DNA of 64,000 bases from Lepas anatifera (GCA_034440635.1 JAOTON010001067.1:469001-533000), one strand, 5' to 3'; counted from the first letter of the stretch, positions 17,116-29,098 are shown. The notes: generated from the sequence alone by a model not told the origin. Numbers and translations: made by a program.

Positions 17116-20100
17116 GTAAGTTTGCTGGAGATCCATTACCGAGTTTGCTCGCTTCACACTACTCATACTCATACTCGTGCTCATCTATTTCTTCTTTTAC
17201 AGAACATCATTACATGTGCAACCCCAACACTCTGTCGTAATGACCTTAGGGCGATGATGTGCAGGCTTCATAGAGAATATGAGCACAGGTTGGCATGCAG
17301 AGTCAAGTCTAACCCAAAAGCCTTTTGGAGCTACACCAGTTTGAAATTCAAAACACAAACTGGAATTGGAGATATGAAAACAGACAGGGTGGGCTTGAGG
17401 CAGATGATTTTGGGAAAGCCCAGCTGCTAAACAAGTTCTTTGGCAGCGTTTTTACAGTCAAGGATATGGAGAATGTGCTGTTGTTTGTTGGTTTTTACAA
17501 GGGTCATCCCATGACTGAAATTCTGATATCGGCAGATGCTGTCCATAAAAAACTGGTTTTGCTCAAAACAAAAAGCTCGCCTGGCCCAGACCATATCCAC
17601 CCTCGGGTGCTTCATGATGGTACAGAGTCACTGAGTTCACCAATGGCCATCCTTTTAGGAAATCCCTCGGTACAGGAGTCATCCCACAGGACTGAAAACT
17701 GAGCACCATTACACCCATTTACAAGAAAGGAGATAAGCAAAGTAAGGAGAAAGCCTGTAACCCAGAGAATTACAGGCCTGTCAGCCTAACTGCCATTCCC
17801 TGCAAACTGATTTAGTCTTTGATAAAAGATGCACTTCTGGGCCATCTTGATGCCATCTGGGCCATCTTGAACCTCCTGACCAGCCACCAGGATGGGTTTT
17901 GTCCAAAACGTTCCTGCGAATTGCAAGTCCTGGAAGCCATGGAAGACTGAGTCAGCAAATTGAGGAAGGCCGCCCCTTGACAGTGTTTTTACATTTCCAA
18001 AAGGCATTTGGTTTTGCATTTTTTGTATATATCTTTGTGAATCTGCATTTCTAGGTCCTCTTGTGATTATTTGGTGAAGAACAAAGGTGCATGAGCGCTA
18101 GGTGAATATGTTTGTGTTGCCTTCTCCTGCTGTCTGTCCCTATGGGGTTACTATTGGGCAATGTGTTTACTGTGTGGGTATGTATATGTCTCTGTAGCTC
18201 TGCATGTTGACCCTTTTGAAGGGCTCTGTCTTGTTTTTTGGTGAAGAATGAGTGAGTGAAAACTGAATGAATGTGTATTGAGCACTCTTCCTCTTGTCTA
18301 GGCCAAGACTTGGTTAATCTTTCCTGTCTCTTGCTGGTAGGGTGCAAAGACAAGGTAATCCCTTAACCGCTTCCTGCCCTATCCGAAATGTAAGAAAAAT
18401 TACTTTTCTTCTGATCTGTGCTTCCCCCAAAAAAATATTGACTCCGTCCTGCTTGAGCGCCTGCTAACCAAATTAGAAGGGTTTGGTGTAAAGAGGAGGC
18501 TGCTAGCCCGGTTGAGAGCATTTCTCATGGGCAGCTGCCAGTAGGTGGTGGTTGGCTCTTCAGCTTCTGACTGGGTGTATGTTACCAGTGGCATCCCACA
18601 GGGCTCAGTGCTGGGCCCTGTGTTGTTTCTTATTTATATCAACGGTCCGCCGGACACCATCACCTCAGGCATAAAAATTTTGCTGAAGGTACCAAGCTAT
18701 ATGCCAGAGCTGGCTCATCCAATTTTGTTGCATCCCTCCAAGTGGACCTGGAGAGGGCACTGGATTGGTCCTCCATTTGGCAGATGCCCTTTAACCTAAG
18801 CAAATGTGGTGTGCTCCACTTATGAAACAATAACCAAGGGCACAGCTACTTGATGGAGGACTAAAAAGTCCAGGCACAAGAGGTTGAGAAGGACCTGGGA
18901 GTTCTTGTGGATAGAGACATTAAATTTTGATGCAAGGCAGCCACAGCAGCTTCTAAGGCATCCAGAGTACTGGCAATCATGAGGAGGTATTTTGCCAACA
19001 TTGATATGTTCACCCTCAGCTACTATACAAAACTATGGTTTGCCCGCTGCTTGGAATACAGAAATTCTGTCTGGAGACCTTTTAGCAGGGCAGATCACAG
19101 GCTTATCGAAAGGATCCAACATCGAGCAACCTGCATGATACCATCCAATTGGGGGTCACTCACATGAGGACAGACTGTATGCACTCAATCTACCCTCCCT
19201 CGACCATTGTCGACTCTGGGGGGACATGATAAGAGTTTATCAACTCTTACACGGCGCCACCGGTTAGAACTACACCCAGTTCTTTCATCTCGATGGCCGA
19301 TCTCGAACGTGCGGGCATGCTATGAAGCTGACGAAGCCTGAGGCTGTCTCGCGCGTGCGTAGGGTGTCCTTTGGGGTCCGGATCGTGAACAGCTGGCATG
19401 CATTGCCAGCCCATGTGATAGCTGCTCCTTCATTAAATACATTCAAGTCTCGGTTGGACAATCACTGGGCCCGGCAGATGTTCCACGTTCCCGACGAAGA
19501 CCGTTTATTTACACGAGCCTGGGAGGTCCGTGGGCTTCTCGGTATTCGAGAACCATACATTTCCCCAGGAACTCATTAGGTCCACACACACCCAAGAAAC
19601 ACTTCTCGGCAGGTCACTCGGTTAACGAGGACCTCTGCTTCTCTCAGACGCTTCGATCTGAGAAAGACTGACAGAAGACTCAGCCTGGAACGAGCTGGTC
19701 AGAGACCAGAGCCAACAGGCCGAAAAGGCCTGGCAAAATCTGTAATATTTAGGCAAAGGTATAGGTAACTTACTTGATACTTCGATACGTGGGTGGTCGG
19801 CTCCATCCTTTGGATGCAACGCCAAAGCCTTGACGTGTGTTTCGTCGCCGCGTCTTGGCCGGGGCCTGGTATGGCGGGTGCCGCGGCCTTCGTGTGAGTG
19901 TGCGGTATGCCTGCTGGAGGGGCTTTTTTTAGCACGAGGTTACCGAGTTGGGTTTCATTTTAGTGGATATGTATAGGATCCGTCCTCTCTTTGCGCCCGG
20001 CTTGAGCGGTGGCCGTCCCGGTGGTGGCATTGACGATTGGTTCCCGGAACCTCTCGACATTGCCACCTGCGGGGCGGTCGTTCGCCCCCGCCGGGCGCAT

Positions 20101-23100
20101 CTACCCAGGGGATGGATCTTGCATTTACATACAGGTGGCGCCCCCACTGTGGAGTGGTGGCGCCGCCGCGTGGCTGCGTGACCCGGCCTGGCTTACGGGG
20201 CGCTAACATCTGCGACCGTTTTTAACGTGTGGTTCGTGAAATATCGCACTGATTTTTAGCCATGTTAGTTTTAGCGTACCTATACCGGCATAACTTGTGA
20301 TCGCCTGCGTGTTGCCTTCGTCGTGCACCATCTACTAATGGTGTATATCGTCGCTAGCATAGGTTAGGATCTAGTAAAAAAACGCACCCACCAGCAGACA
20401 GGATGATCCAGTATGATCATCCTGCAGCAGTATGATCCAGAAAATGTAACCGAAAGCCTCAACCATGAGTCTACGCCCCACATCCTGCGAGCAGAGGTCA
20501 CAGCACAGGAGGCAGCGGAACAGCTTTGGAAACAATGCCTCATCCTGTTGCTGATAACAGAGCAAAGTATAATGCTATAGGAGTGGCCAGCGTTTTGTGG
20601 TGCTGTGCAGCTAAGTAATTGGTGGTGGGCCACGTCTGTGACTGCCTGTTTGGCGTAAGGCCTCTTAAACAGTTACGCCTAGGAGGGCATGGACACGGAC
20701 CCGAGTGTGTGTGTGCAAATGCATGTACAAGCAAGTAAAGGGGCCAGTCTGTGGAAGGTGGCAGGTTCCGACGAGATCTCGTTGGCGCAGACCTATCGGT
20801 TCAGTGTAGCCTTTGTCCATCTTTGGGGCATGTACGGAAAGCTTTGGGCAGAAGCCGACATTTGGAAGGCACTGACGCATCAAGGCAGACACTGCAGCAC
20901 CGAAAAGAAATCAAGTAAAGAAAAGAAACGGCAGTTTTTTTGTTTAATGTGGCCTTCCTATAGCATAAAATGAAATGTGTGCCCCAGTGGAAACACACCT
21001 GCCCCAGCAGCCAAATGTATGTTTCAATAAGGGCAGGATTTGAGCTGCCCCAAACACCTCGCCAAGAAGCTTGCCATACTCTGCAGGCTGGTGAAGGGGT
21101 GTGAAGCGAGCACAGCTAATTTAGTTAATCAAGTAATAAGGAGTGGATGAGGGTGGAATAGACGATGATGGATGCGATGCACCGTAAGGTCAATGTGGAC
21201 GACACAATGGCACCCAGGCACAGACACAAGATTCTTCGAAAGTTAAGTATGACTCAGGATACTGCCCCTGGCCCAGAGCTTAGGACCCCTCAGCATTGTA
21301 TGATGTGCAACACGAAGGATAATATAGGCCCCATTGGGGACCTCACACAAAAGTGCCAGTCCCGGTCACACATCACACTCCTCCTCAGCCAGCAATAAAT
21401 ACGCTACCGGGGTGAAGCTTTTTAGAGAGGAGAGAAAATGCAGTGCCTGAATTTCCATGGCTAAAATGTGATCCAGATCAGACTGTGGACCATGACGCAC
21501 CATTGAGCCATTGAGCCCATCCCGTGCACTTTCCACAGCACTATAGCGTTGTCTGTGCTAAAGTGCGGGGAAATAGCACTTGATGGACTCAATCACTCCA
21601 CAGTACATCGTGATCGATGGTCCGGTCTGGATCACATTTTGGGCATGGAAACTAACCCACTGTCTACCTGCTGTTATATGGGCCACAACTGAATCCATCA
21701 GCATATGTTCCTCGTGATCGATGGTCCGGTCTGGATCACATTTTGGGCATGGAAACTAACCCACTGTCTACCTGCTGTTATATGGGCCACAACTGAATCC
21801 ATCAGCATATGTTCCACATCACCTGTTGTACACTCCGGGCATATGGGTCTTCACCACTCGTACCAAACACCGATCAACAGTATTGTATAATTGGCATCGT
21901 CAATGATCGTACGATGCCCGCCATAGCAGGCCTCGGAATGCAGCTAATATACCAGTGTATGTTTCTCTCGAGACTTAGGCCCGATACGAGTCAGTCGATC
22001 GTAAGACCAAGGTGTTTTACAACCTTTGAACCCTGGTTTGATGTTCCGCAAAACTGTGTGATGGTTCTTGGTAGTGTCGTGAGCATTGCAGAAGCTCTTG
22101 GGACAACAATTTGAGTTTTATTTGCCTTCACTTTTATGCAGTTATGATAAAACCGTTCAAAACCTGATGTAAAAACACACTCCATACACTTTGATAAACT
22201 CCTGGAGATCGTCCTTGTGACCTGAGACGAATGCCCTGGCTATCGTCGGCAATGGGCTAGACCGGCCAGTCTGACGTGTAATCGGGCACGTGACCGCCAG
22301 GCGTACCACTCGCAGTACACCAGCCCGCCCAGTCTGGTGGGGAACATGGCGCTGCTGCCGCTGAGGACCCAGTACCGCGGTCCGGCCCCCGCGACACCGC
22401 CGACTCCGACATCATCGACGAGGCTATCGGCTACTTCAAAGCCAACGTCTTCTTCCGCACGTACGAGATTAAGGTGGGTGAAAAAAACGACTGGTGAGTG
22501 AATTGACTATGCCGATTGTGCTGCTCATTTCAAATTGCCTATGGGGAGTTGTAGGCTGGCTTGACCAAAGATGACATCTCTAAGCTTCTTAAACGGTGCC
22601 TCAGTAATAATTTGTTTTCATTCGGGGATCAGTACTACCGAAAAAATTGGTCTAGCTGTGGGAATCCATGTCCACCTGCCCTGGCCATTTTTTTTTCTTA
22701 GATGTGTTTGAAGCTAATACATTAGCCACATGTCCCGTCAAGCCAGACATCCTGGTGATGTACATCGACGATTCTGCAGGTGTCTTCTCTTATGGGCAGG
22801 AAGCGTTGGACTAATTCCTTATCTACCGGGGTAATACGTACCGTAATAGTAGGTACCCTTACAAAGAAGTCACCCAAAAAACACGCGGTTAGCGGGAGCG
22901 GTTACCCTATTTGGATACGTTAGTCACGGTAGAAACAGCTGGCGGAAACACGACGATAAGGGCAGAGCTTTACATTAAACCACCAAACTCGGGGAGTGTC
23001 CTCCATAACACATCTTCCTATCCCAGGGGCGTAGCCAGGATTTCGCTCTGGGGGGCGCCCCGAAAAGGGCCCCTGCGACAGCGCCAAAAGAGCCCTGATG

Positions 23101-26100
23101 GGTAAAAAGGGCCCTGCTTGTTACAGAATATAGTGCTGAAGAGGGCTTAAGAGGGCCCTGTCTGGTATAAAATGCCAAATTTGGCCACAGAGCATAGCGC
23201 GGGCGAGCCACGCTTCGCGCGGCTCGTGTCCTCAGAGGGGGGCCCTTCGAGCCCTCAGGGGAGGGGGCGGATTCGGAGCTTCATAGGCGCTCGTTGAGGG
23301 AAGTTACATAATCAAGGACAGGCAGCGACGGATCCAGGAAAAAGAAGTAGGCTCAGATGCTTATGCCAAATTCATTATTTTCAATAGAAAATGACCTCAA
23401 AGCCACTCAAGTCTGAAATCGCACTGAGGTGCTACGTTTTCCTTAAAAAGAAAAATGAATATCCTGTGTAATAATAAGAAAAAAGAAAAAAAACAGATTA
23501 GGTGCAATGCTGATGTAGATTGGTGCCGCTCCCACAGGCAAGGGGCTCCGTGTATTGTGGAAATTTGCTCCCCTGGGCGTCAAAAAGACCTAATGAATGA
23601 ACGCAGATATGTAGCAATGTCTGTATCATGTTCAGAATAGACTTGATGCCCAGTCCCATGTTGACCCTACCAGCCGTGTATGTGACCGCTCCACCTTTCC
23701 GCGCAGTCGGAGGCTGACCGCACTCTCATCTACCTCACCCTCTACATTACCGAGTGTCTGAAGAAGCTGCAGAAGTGCTCCACCAAGAGCGCGCGCCCTG
23801 CAGGAGATGTACTCGCTGGCCATCTCGCGCTTCAGTACGCCCGGCGAGCCGGGCTTCCCGCTCAACACCGTGTACGCCAAGCCCAGGGACGACGCCGAGG
23901 CTGGTGAGAGCGGCTGACTTTTGGGTTTCCGTGACTTCTATCCAAGCGCTTGGAGTTTCAGGTATCGCTTATGTACTCTCAGTGCCGTGAATTACAATGT
24001 GTCATCCCTCCCTCCAGTGCTAAAACACTTCTAAGTTGAATGGAATGCGACGTCGGTGTGTATCGCTCGTTGTCTTGTGTTTCGTAACGGATCCTTTTGT
24101 GAGAGTATCCAAGGTAGGGGATGTATCCAACGAGGGATGAAATCAGAACGGTGGATTTCTAATGGAGAGGGCGATACGGGACAGGGAGTTGTAGGCTGCA
24201 GACGTGGTGAATGTATGGCAAGTGGCATCCTGGCGCTTGCTCGATTTTAAAAACTCAGTGGCCTTACAATCATATGCAGTTGACTCAAGATGGGTGCCAG
24301 TTACTTATTTCATAAACAAAAACATGTTTTATGTCGTTTGCCTCAGGATTTGTACTTCCTTGTAGAATAGCAATCACTCGAGTAACTTCTATTCTTTCAG
24401 ATCGGTGATGGGTGATTCAGTCTCAACATTGGTCGAGCTTTACGTAACTGCTCTTATGTCAATAAGCCCGAACTTGGCCTACCTTTGTCCCGCCCCCTCA
24501 GATTAAACCTTATACGGCAGTACCAAACCCTTGTGTACCACCCACGGACCTGATGCGGCAGAAACCTAACCCTTGTGTACCACCCACAGATCTGATGCGG
24601 CAGTACCTGACTCTGTACCACCCACAGACCTGATGCGGCAGAAACCTAACCCTTGTGTACCACCCACAGACCTGATGCGGCAGTACCTAACTCTTGTACA
24701 CACTGATGGGTACCTACTACCACCCACAGACCTGATGCGGCAGTACCTGACCCTTGTATACCACCCACAGATATGTTGCGGCAGTACCTGACTCTGTACC
24801 ACCCACAGACCTGATGCGGCAGTACCTGACCCTCTGTACCACCCACAGACCTGATGTGGCAGTACCTAACCCTTGTGTACCACCCACAGACCTGATGCGG
24901 CAGTAACTAACCCTTGTATACCGCCCACAGATCTGATGCGGCAGAAACCTAACCCTTGTATACCACCCACAGACCTGATGCGGCAGAAACCTAACCCTTG
25001 TATACCACCCACAGATCTGATGCGGCAGAAACCTAACCCTTGTATACCACCCACAGATCTGATGCGGCAGTACCTGACTCTGTACCACCCACTAGCCTGG
25101 TCCGGATTTAGGTTTTTTTCTTCAGAAAGTAACGGATCGTTGTTCATTAGATGCATTTTTTGGTGCTGATTACGATGCGCTCATCAGAAATGCAATTTTC
25201 GAAAAACTTTTGGTGGCCCACTCGAGTTGAAGGTTTTGCATTTTGCCCAATTTTCCACTTTTTGGCTCACCATCAACCCATATTACCAACGAGGTGGAAA
25301 AAATTGCACTGGGCTGGTAGTTTGGTTCATTGGTGTTACATTCGCTTTGTTTTTTGTTGTTATAACTTGCACACATAACCGTTATTTTTGCTTATCATAT
25401 CCGCTTTTAGTTGAGCTTGCACTGGCTCTCCATAGATGGCGCTAGCGGCGTGTCTTGGTAAGTGGATACTGATTTCCTCGGGGACCGGGAATGTGAACAG
25501 CAACGTGAAAGGTGAGAAACAATTGCGAATTGGATTGTATAAACGCACTTAAAGAGCTGTTTTCAAACAGCACTGAAGCTGTTAACACTGTTTCTCAGGT
25601 ATTTTAAGCATGCCATGTCCAAATATGCTGCTGCTGCTGAAGTTCCGACCATAACCCTTTACCAATAGACGCAGGAACCGTGGGGGCTGTGGTGGTGGCT
25701 GTTGCACCCAACTTTCAGAGTGTGGCAGCAGCTCTAACCCCGCCCCCAGTTTGAGCCGATTCTGGAACTTCTCTATTAACATTTAAGTGATATGCCTAAT
25801 CACCCCCGGCCATACCAACGCGGATGCCCCTTCCTCCAGCCTACACCTTTCCTCCGACTAAAATAGTCTCTCCACCTATGCCTTCACCGACTGAATGCTT
25901 CCGTATTTGCGCCGAAAAGACTCTGCAGCAACCCTACTTTGACTGAAGTGCGAGGGTATCAGTTTTGAGGCTAGTGACCTCTAGCCCAGTCTCCTCTGAC
26001 ATATTTAGAGGTCGTTGTGGCCCAGAGAAGAATTATTTGTTTTACGTAGACGGATAGGATTGATAATTTTCAACGTTGCGGTACAGCAGAAAAAATCGAC

Positions 26101-29087
26101 CGGTTTGGCATTATGCAAACATTTTAATACAAACGTGACATTGGTCACCAGGTTTTAAGGACCGAAGAAAATATGCTGTATGAAATCCTAAAATTTCCAA
26201 CGACTTCCAACGACTAGACATCCTGCACTAGTTGCATTGAATAATTCACATACCGGCATAATCCAAGTTTTACGTTATGTTCTCTTTGCAGTTTTATGTT
26301 TCCTCTGAACAAAATTCAACATGGACGGACGGTAATATTTGCAAAAAACAAAAGAGCCTGACCGTGAGTTTGGCATGTCATAGGGCACCTTGTTATGACA
26401 AGAATTGGACTCGTGGAGGAGCGGAGCAAAGATGAGTGCCATATTCTTATAAAAGTATCAATAACAGGGTAAGGGCTGAGATTATGGATGTATGTGCAAG
26501 CGTATCACTGCCTACACGTGCAAAACAGGCCGTGCTGAAGGAACCAAGAGGGCTTTAGAAAGGATGAGAGACAAAAAGAAGCATGTAAACAGGTTTGGCA
26601 AGCGAGCTGCTACATCAACTGCTGCGATGGATTCGCTGATTGATATCAGCAGCCGAGAACGTGAGCCTGAACTAGTAGAAGACAGTGTATCTGGCCGACC
26701 AGCCAAGTGCCAGACGTCTTCAGACAGACAGCCTCGATCAGGAAACCACAGTGCAATGGCAGAGGAGAGCTCAGCGAGCGGGTCGAGCAGTCATGAGAGA
26801 GGAGCAGCCGTCACCTCCCCGAGTCAACAGGTGACGGCCGAGACAGCAAACACGGCTGTGGAAACTGGTGTTTCAGGTAGCGCTATCATCTGCTAAGCTA
26901 TAATGACTTGGTAATCCTGATCAAAGGGATATTTGTGTATGAACAACGTTATTTTCAGAAACCAGTCTGCTCATAAATCCGATCAGAACACCCACAAGCT
27001 ATGTATTTATATATTTTTTAACATTGTCCAAGTCGTTCACAGTCCATAACTCACAAACCATAAGGAAGGATAGACCGTAGAAGAACGACAAGTAATGCCA
27101 ACCATTTTTATGTTTTATGAGTTATGGAACCGTAAGGAAGGATAGGAGAACGACAAGCAATGCGTACCATGTCTTATGGTTTATGAGCTATTGACTGTGA
27201 ACGACTTGGACAGTGTTTTGAAAAATATATATATATACATATAGCTTGTGGGTGTTTTGTTAGAATTGTTGAGCAGACTGGTTTTGAAAATAGCATTGCT
27301 CATACACAGATAATATCCCTTTGATCGGGATTACCGAGTCAATATAGCTTAGCAGATGATAGCATTAATGAAACACCAGTTTCCACAGGCGTGTTTGCTG
27401 TCTCGGCCGTCGCCTGTTGACTCGGGGAGGTGACGGCTGCTCCTCTCATGACTGCTCGACCCGCTCGCTGGGCTCTCCTCTGCCATCGCAGAGGAGCTGC
27501 TACATCGCTCGCTCCTCTTCCATTCTTCCATAGGAATATGACACTCATCTTTGCTTCGCTCCTCCATGAGTTCAATTCTTGTCATAAGCAGCCGCCCTAT
27601 GATATACAAAACTGACGGTAAGACTCCTTTATTTCTTGCTGATATAACCGTCCCTCCATTTTCAATTTCGATCAGAGAACTGAAAGGAAAAGATAACGTA
27701 AACACTTAGATTATGTCGATGATTATCGATTATCATATGATTATAGATTATTATCCAATGCAGCTAGTGCAAAGTGCGGAAACGTTGGAAAGCTTATTTT
27801 GTGATTTCATACAACATATTTCCTTCAGTCCTTAAAACCTGGTGACCAATGCCATGTTTGTAAAAAAATGTTCGCACAATGCCAAACCAGTCGATTTTTT
27901 CTGCTGGACCGCAACGTTAAAAATTGTCAATTCTATCCGTATACGTAAAACATATAATTCTTCTCTGGGCCACAACGACCTCTAAATATGTCAGAGGAGA
28001 CTGGGCTAGAGGTCACTAGCCTCAAAACTGATACCCTCGCACTTCAGTCAAAGTAGGGTTGCTGCAGAGTCTTTTTGGCGCAAATACGGAAGCATTCAGT
28101 CGGTGACGGCATAGGTGGAGAGACTATTTTAGTCGGAGGAAGGGGCTTCCGCGTTGGTTTGGCCGGGGGTGATTAGGCATATCACTTAAATGTTAATAGA
28201 GGAGTTCCAGACTCGGCTCAAACTGGGGGCGGGGTTAGAGCTGCTGCCACACTCTGAAAGTTGGGTGCAACAGCCACCACCACAGCCCCCACGGTTCCTG
28301 CGTCTATTGGTAAAGGGTTATGGTCGGGACTTCAGCAGCAGCAGCATATTTGGACATGGCATGCTTAAAATACCTGAGAAACAGTGTTAACAACTTCAGT
28401 GCTGCTTGAAAACAGCTCTTTAAGTGCGTTTATACAATCCAATTCGCAATTGTTTCTCACCTTTCACGTTGCTGTTCACATTCCCGGTCCCCGAGGAAAT
28501 CAGCATTCACTTACCATGTCACGCCGCTAGCGCCATCTATGGAGAGCCAGTGCAAGCTCAACTAAAAGAGGATATGATAAGCAAAAAATAACCGTTATGT
28601 GTGCAAGTTATAACAACAAAACAAAGCGAATGGAACACCAATGAACCAAACTACTAACCCATTGCAATTTTTTCCACCTCGTTGGTAATATGGGTTGATG
28701 GTGAGCCAAAAAGTGGAAAATTGGGCAAAATGCAAAACCTTCAACTCGAGTGGGCCACCAAAAGTTTTTCGAAAATTGCATTTCCGATGAGCGCATCGCA
28801 ATCAGCACCAAAAAATGCATCTAATGAACAACGATCCGTTACTTTCTGAAGAAAAAACCTAAATCCGGACCAGGCTAACCACCCACAGATATGATGCGGC
28901 AGTACCTAACCCTTGTGTACCGCCCATAGACCTGATGCGGCAGTACCTGACACAGTTGCGGCAGGAGACAGGGCTGCGCATCTGCGACAAGGTCTACAAC
29001 ACCGAGGACGGCAAGCCCAGCAAGTGGTGGCTCTGTTTTTCCCGCAAGAAGTTCATGGACAAGTCGCTGGGGGCACGTGGAATGTAA
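17110..29087 (+). CDS. ARPC3: Arp2/3 complex subunit 3 (p21-Arc), gene span
   Basis: Four coding exons at 17110-17115, 22301-22473, 23707-23903 and 28930-29087 give a protein of about 176 residues, the usual size for ARPC3. Conserved blocks are present in order: [83 protein letters not shown] and [19 protein letters not shown]. The protein is a structural subunit of the Arp2/3 complex, which nucleates branched actin filaments in the cytoplasm. Two small frameshifts (near 22395 and 23790) interrupt the frame. Because the gene keeps its introns, it is not a retrocopy; assembly errors in GC runs are the simpler explanation. A possible polyadenylation signal AATAAA is at 29393. Confidence 0.93.
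17217..19600 (+). mobile_element. decayed CR1-like LINE in ARPC3 intron 1
   Basis: Sense-strand peptides in broken frames: [20 protein letters not shown] (pre-RT linker), [61 protein letters not shown] and [18 protein letters not shown] near 19400. The order follows the intact element at 12.8-15.3 kb, but many stops and losses, including the catalytic FADD, show it is dead. Confidence 0.85.
19601..21607. other. ARPC3 intron 1, no gene
   Basis: A GC-rich stretch at 19950-20215 contains GGTGGCGCCCCCACTGTGG at about 20135, which resembles a retroelement primer-binding site, but no flanking LTR can be shown. The rest is unremarkable. Confidence 0.35.
21608..21815. repeat. 104-bp perfect tandem duplication
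   Basis: Bases 21608-21711 and 21712-21815 are identical as far as I can read. Perfect identity suggests a recent event or an assembly duplication. Confidence 0.9.
21816..22300. other. ARPC3 intron 1, end
   Basis: Unannotated intron sequence before exon 2; a minus-strand peptide near 22000-22180 ([18 protein letters not shown], then [10 protein letters not shown]) resembles a LINE RT-thumb scrap. Confidence 0.35.
22301..22473 (+). CDS. ARPC3: ARPC3 exon 2
   Basis: Between the acceptor GACCGCCAG and donor AAG|GTGGGT. It reads [20 protein letters not shown] and RTQYRGPAP, then shifts frame inside a run of five Cs at about 22386-22390 and continues [20 protein letters not shown] to YEIK. The exon is 173 bases; one added C gives 174, a phase-0 exon that fits its neighbours. 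Confidence 0.92.
22555..23030 (+). mobile_element. Penelope-like retroelement RT fragment
   Basis: Peptides [51 protein letters not shown] and [20 protein letters not shown] with [20 protein letters not shown] follow the order of the Penelope-type reverse transcriptase (YxDD core, then the FLDT and KP-x-H-P motifs). The catalytic YIDD is readable, but frames are broken. It lies in ARPC3 intron 2, in sense. Confidence 0.75.
23027..23280. repeat. dispersed element fragment with GGGGCGTAGCCAGGAT end
   Basis: Begins CCAGGGGCGTAGCCAGGATT, a terminal motif of short DNA elements common in invertebrate genomes, followed by GGGCCC-rich sequence. The other end is not clear. Confidence 0.45.
23281..23706. 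other. end of ARPC3 intron 2
   Basis: No recognisable feature before the exon 3 acceptor. Confidence 0.4.
23707..23903 (+). CDS. ARPC3: ARPC3 exon 3
   Basis: Between the acceptor TTCCGCGCAG and donor CTG|GTGAGA. It reads [20 protein letters not shown] and LQKCSTKSA, breaks frame in the alternating GC run at about 23790-23796, then continues [20 protein letters not shown] and [15 protein letters not shown]. One base too many (or two too few) explains the break, and the exon then ends with one base as the next exon requires. Confidence 0.92.
23904..24500. other. start of ARPC3 intron 3
   Basis: Unique-looking intron sequence up to the splice-junction array. Confidence 0.4.
24500..25092 (+). 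repeat. 42-bp array of ARPC3 exon-4 acceptor copies
   Basis: About fourteen copies, mostly 41-42 bp. Each contains CCACCCACAG (acceptor) followed by ACCTGATGCGGCAG and usually TACCTGAC, the first two dozen bases of exon 4. The first copy, at about 24506, is degenerate. A 42-bp unit is in frame with exon 4, and the last copies read [14 protein letters not shown] repeatedly without stops. A transposon at 25095 now separates the array from the true exon; one more copy remains at 28880-28925. Confidence 0.93.
26492..26896 (+). pseudogene. gene-like fragment in left arm of palindrome
   Basis: An open frame with a basic stretch ([19 protein letters not shown]) and a Ser/Ala/Thr-rich tail ([32 protein letters not shown]). 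The right arm carries a diverged copy on the minus strand. I do not recognise a domain. Left-arm sequence around 26320 (ATGGACGGACGG then TAA) lines up with an ATG-initiated frame in the right arm, suggesting an ancestral coding gene. Confidence 0.35.
27349..27705 (-). pseudogene. gene-like fragment in right arm of palindrome
   Basis: Minus-strand open frame reading [20 protein letters not shown] and [20 protein letters not shown], sharing the [16 protein letters not shown] segment with the left arm. It lacks about 290 bp that the left arm has, so the arms are not perfectly equal here. Function unknown. Confidence 0.35.
28930..29087 (+). CDS. ARPC3: ARPC3 exon 4 and stop
   Basis: Starts after the acceptor CGCCCATAG with AC, completing GAC, then [51 protein letters not shown] and TAA. 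The C-terminal FMDKSL motif matches the family end. One degenerate copy of its acceptor lies 40 bases upstream, and about 13 more lie beyond the inserted 3.8-kb element. Confidence 0.95.
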
Positions 29088-29098
29088 AGGGTAACACT

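Larger units (their letters stand above)
25095..28875. mobile_element. 3.8-kb near-palindromic element, TA target duplication
   Basis: The left end (GCCTGGTCCGGATTTAGG) and the right end are reverse complements, and the complementarity runs inward for about 1.7-1.9 kb per arm at high identity in the outer parts, leaving a centre near 27060-27180. TA flanks both ends (25093-25094, 28876-28877), as in Tc1/mariner-type targets. The insertion splits the ARPC3 acceptor array. No transposase is readable. Each arm holds a related short open frame. Confidence 0.88.

Noticed and set aside
20100..20215. LTR retrotransposon primer-binding site
   Set aside because: One TGGCGCC-like word only; no paired LTRs or pol nearby.
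24500..25092. CRISPR-like array with regular spacing
   Set aside because: Units are contiguous copies of a splice junction with no unique spacers, in animal DNA.
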